Positions 29,668 to 32,099 of a DNA stretch of 32,099 nt are shown here, piece by piece. The translations under genes and the position numbers were made by a program. Origin of the DNA: Lojkania enalia (lineage: Eukaryota > Ascomycota > Dothideomycetes > Pleosporales). Every line of letters starts with the position of its first letter. The stretch's first letter is position 1. The DNA is taken from the NCBI GenBank assembly GCA_010094045.1, contig ML986825.1:1-32099 (forward strand), read 5' to 3'. The notes under the pieces were generated by a model. That model saw only the letters and a list, made by a program, of their open reading frames with translations, did no database searches and was not told where the DNA came from.

Positions 29668-32099
29668 TATATATTATCGTCTACTAGGTAATCTATATTC
29701 TCTATACTATCCTTGTATACCTTAATCTATTTAGTTAGGACTTTTAGGGGTTCTAGTTAATTCGGATACTTATTATAAAAAGCTTTTAGCTTATAAGGTA
29801 AACTTATAAAATTTAAAGCTTTATACTAGACCGGGTTAGGATTATATCCTACCTATTTTATACAGTATTTAAAGGTCTTATAATATAGCTTACTAGCTAG
29901 TATTTCTTTAACCTTCCACTCTTCTACCCCCTTAATAGCGATAGCGGGTAGTTTTGGAGCTTCTTACTCTAGTAGAGGGTCCTAGAGGTTCTTATATAGT
30001 AGGTTTAGTGCGAAGATATTATATATTCTCGACCCTAGGGGTAGCTGTAGATAGTATAAGTTTCCAACCTATTCTAGTACTTTAAAAGGGCCCTCCTATT
30101 AATCGGATAGCTTTCGGCTCGGTCTCTAGACCGTAAGATTCTTAGTATTTAGGTAGACTATATTACCGATCTACTAATTAATCGGTTACTAGTAATAGTT
30201 AATAATAGATTGTATACGATCCTAAGCCTTCTTAATATTAGCCTTTATAGTTTTCTAGGCTGCATATATATAAGTTACTAGAGCTAAAGCGTTCTTACAA
30301 TTCAATTTATCTATTATAGTAATAGGATTAACGGAATATTTTCAATCCCAACTCTAACAGGGCTTAGATCCGTATAGGATCTAATACGGGGATATTCTAA
30401 TAGTTATATAGAGTAGAGTTGCTTATACTCAGTCGATTATAAGTAATAGAGAACTCCAGTTATTCTAGTAGAAGGATATAAAAGGGCGCAATCTCTAATC
30501 GATATACTTATTTATAATTTCCGTCTATCTATTAGTCTCTTTATAATAAGCAGTAGATAGTTTAATCTTTACGCCTAAGATACGGCAGAATTTAGACTAG
30601 AAACTAGATATAAACTAAGGTCCTCGGTCTAAAATAATAGTTTTAAGCATATAGCTAAAGCAGTATATCTATTAAATAAACAATTCGGCTATTCCCCTTA
30701 CGTTAATTATATAATAGTAGGGGATAGATACCGCTTATTTGGACAGGCGATCGATTACTACTATAATCTAATTGTATTCGGACTTATCTATAGGGAAATT
30801 CTTAAAGTTAATATACAGGTACTATATTAGTTAATTTAGTATAAGAAGTAGATAGATAAAACCTAGGGTTTAGGTTTATATCGGATAAGCTTTATAGTAT
30901 AGAATATAATTCTGTATATATCGTTTATAAGTAGCCTCTATACCCTTCTAATAGTACTTCTAAGATAGTAACTAATAGGTTTTAGTAGCGTTTAGGTGTG
31001 CGGAGGATACTTGGTTATAAGTCTCTTATATAAGCCGCGTGTAAAGGCCTGAATCTAATAGAATATATAAGCGATTATTATAGAGGAGTAGTCTGTTCTC
31101 TATCTAATACTTATAGGGTAAAAGGGTATATTCCTGCGCAAAGGAGGCTCGGTTTTTCTATAATAATACGTCGATTAACTTTAGAGAGTCTAGTAATATA
31201 ATCTACTCCTAGCCTTTAATAACGTTTAATATAGCCGCTTAAGTTATTATTTAAGTAATATAAGACTGGGCTAATTCGGTATTAATTTAGGGGTGAAGTT
31301 AATACGGTCTAAATAGGACTCTTAACCAGTTGTTAGTTTAAGCCGCTTTTAAGTTTTCTACATCTTATTTGCGACGACTAAGGATGTCTACTCTAGTATT
31401 ATTTTTACCTAGAGTATACTCGATTTAGAACTAATACTAAGCTAATTCCTTAGTCTAATAAACTTAACAAGTATTAAGTACCTTTATAGTTATAAAATAT
31501 TCGAGTGAGTAATAATTAGTGTATACTAGAGTTCTAGTAGCTACTAAAGTAAGTTCTACCCTCTATTACTTAAACGTAGTAACGATTGTGAATAGTTTCT
31601 TATTATAAATCTTCTAATTCAGTTCCGAACCGGATAGAACTTTACTATAGAATACTATAGGGTACTATTTTCCATTAAGATATTTCTATAACAGTACTCC
31701 TATAACTACTCTATTAGAGGTATTAGTTTCTATTTTTGTTTCTAATATAGGGTTAAAGTAGTAGAGTATAGGTATACTTAATAGGGCTGACTTTAATTTC
31801 TTAAAGGTAATATTACATTCTAAAGTCTATACGAAAGGGGTTGTAAAGTTCTATAGTATAATAATTAGCTTTGCAACACGCGAGAATTCTAGTATAAACT
31901 ATTAATAGAATCTAGTAAAACCTAAGAAGGATTTTACACCTATTATAGTAGTAGGTAGCTACTAGTTGTGTAATACTTCTACCTTCTCTAGGTTAACCTT
32001 AAAGCCTTTATTTAAGAGGATATAGTTAAGGTATTTAGTTCGGGTAATATAGAATTCGCTCTTCTTAATATTAACTTATAACCCTACTTAATATAATCT
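29668..32099 (-). pseudogene. pol: pol remnant of gypsy copy B (RT end, RNase H, integrase, chromodomain)
   Basis: The same polyprotein as 2471-4903 of copy A, read leftward. The chromodomain lies at about 29931-29711, the integrase core at about 30840-30450 and its zinc-binding region at about 31010-30880, and RNase H at about 31880-31340. The RT catalytic Asp pair would be just past the right edge. The stop pattern differs from copy A, so each copy mutated independently after insertion. Comparing the two helps tell original residues from RIP changes. Confidence 0.88.

Larger units (their letters stand above)
28285..32099 (-). mobile_element. Ty3/gypsy chromovirus, copy B (3' part, same family as copy A)
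   Basis: This is an inverted copy of the family at 1-6286. The visible part runs from the 3' LTR (28285-28563) through the non-coding region, chromodomain, integrase and RNase H into RT, and is cut by the right window edge. Left and right positions add to 34571 at the LTR end and to 34570 at the window edge, so about 3.8 kb align with a net indel of only one base. It inserted into the copia linker. Its 5' half and 5' LTR lie outside the window. Confidence 0.95.

Overview
This is fungal heterochromatin-like DNA made almost entirely of dead transposable elements. The host is most likely a filamentous ascomycete (Pezizomycotina). The element types are fungal: chromodomain Ty3/gypsy retrotransposons, a Ty1/copia element and Fot1/pogo-type DDE transposons. 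Every coding trace is full of TAA/TAG stops, the DNA is AT-rich and dominated by TpA, and differences between repeat copies are overwhelmingly transitions. That is the footprint of repeat-induced point mutation (RIP, C-to-T mainly at CpA). I see no intact host gene, no tRNA or rRNA, and no open frame that looks functional. Proteins can only be recognised by reading through stops.

Layout. 1-6286 is the 3' part of a + strand gypsy chromovirus (copy A: gag, protease, RT, RNase H, integrase, chromodomain, about 1.1 kb non-coding DNA, 279-bp LTR). 6287-6952 and 8985-9541 are unclassified and are separated by a pogo-type transposon, pogo-1 (6953-8984, 49-bp terminal inverted repeats, minus strand). 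From about 9542 to 28284 lies one old + strand Ty1/copia element, cut into pieces by later insertions: gypsy-2 (10157-17627, minus, 539-bp LTRs, target duplication GATAC), pogo-2 (19858-21703, minus, 48-bp inverted repeats), gypsy-3 (22016-27902, minus, 303-bp LTRs, target duplication AATTT/AATCT), and gypsy copy B (28285 to beyond the window, minus). Copy B is the same family as copy A.

Removing the insertions restores one collinear copia reading: leader and gag, protease, integrase, then the linker before RT. The copia RT is expected beyond the right edge. Copies A and B are tail-to-tail and form an inverted repeat of at least 3.8 kb with a 22-kb spacer and only about 1 bp of net indel.

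I did not find a new functional system. The most useful points are the exactly resolved nesting, a small GC-richer antisense reading frame near the 3' end of gypsy-2, a composite minisatellite in gypsy-3, doubled motifs inside the inverted repeats of both pogo elements, and an unclassified lysine-rich coding trace left of pogo-1. Coordinates of LTRs, inverted repeats and target duplications are exact to a few bases. Coordinates of broken genes and domains are approximate.
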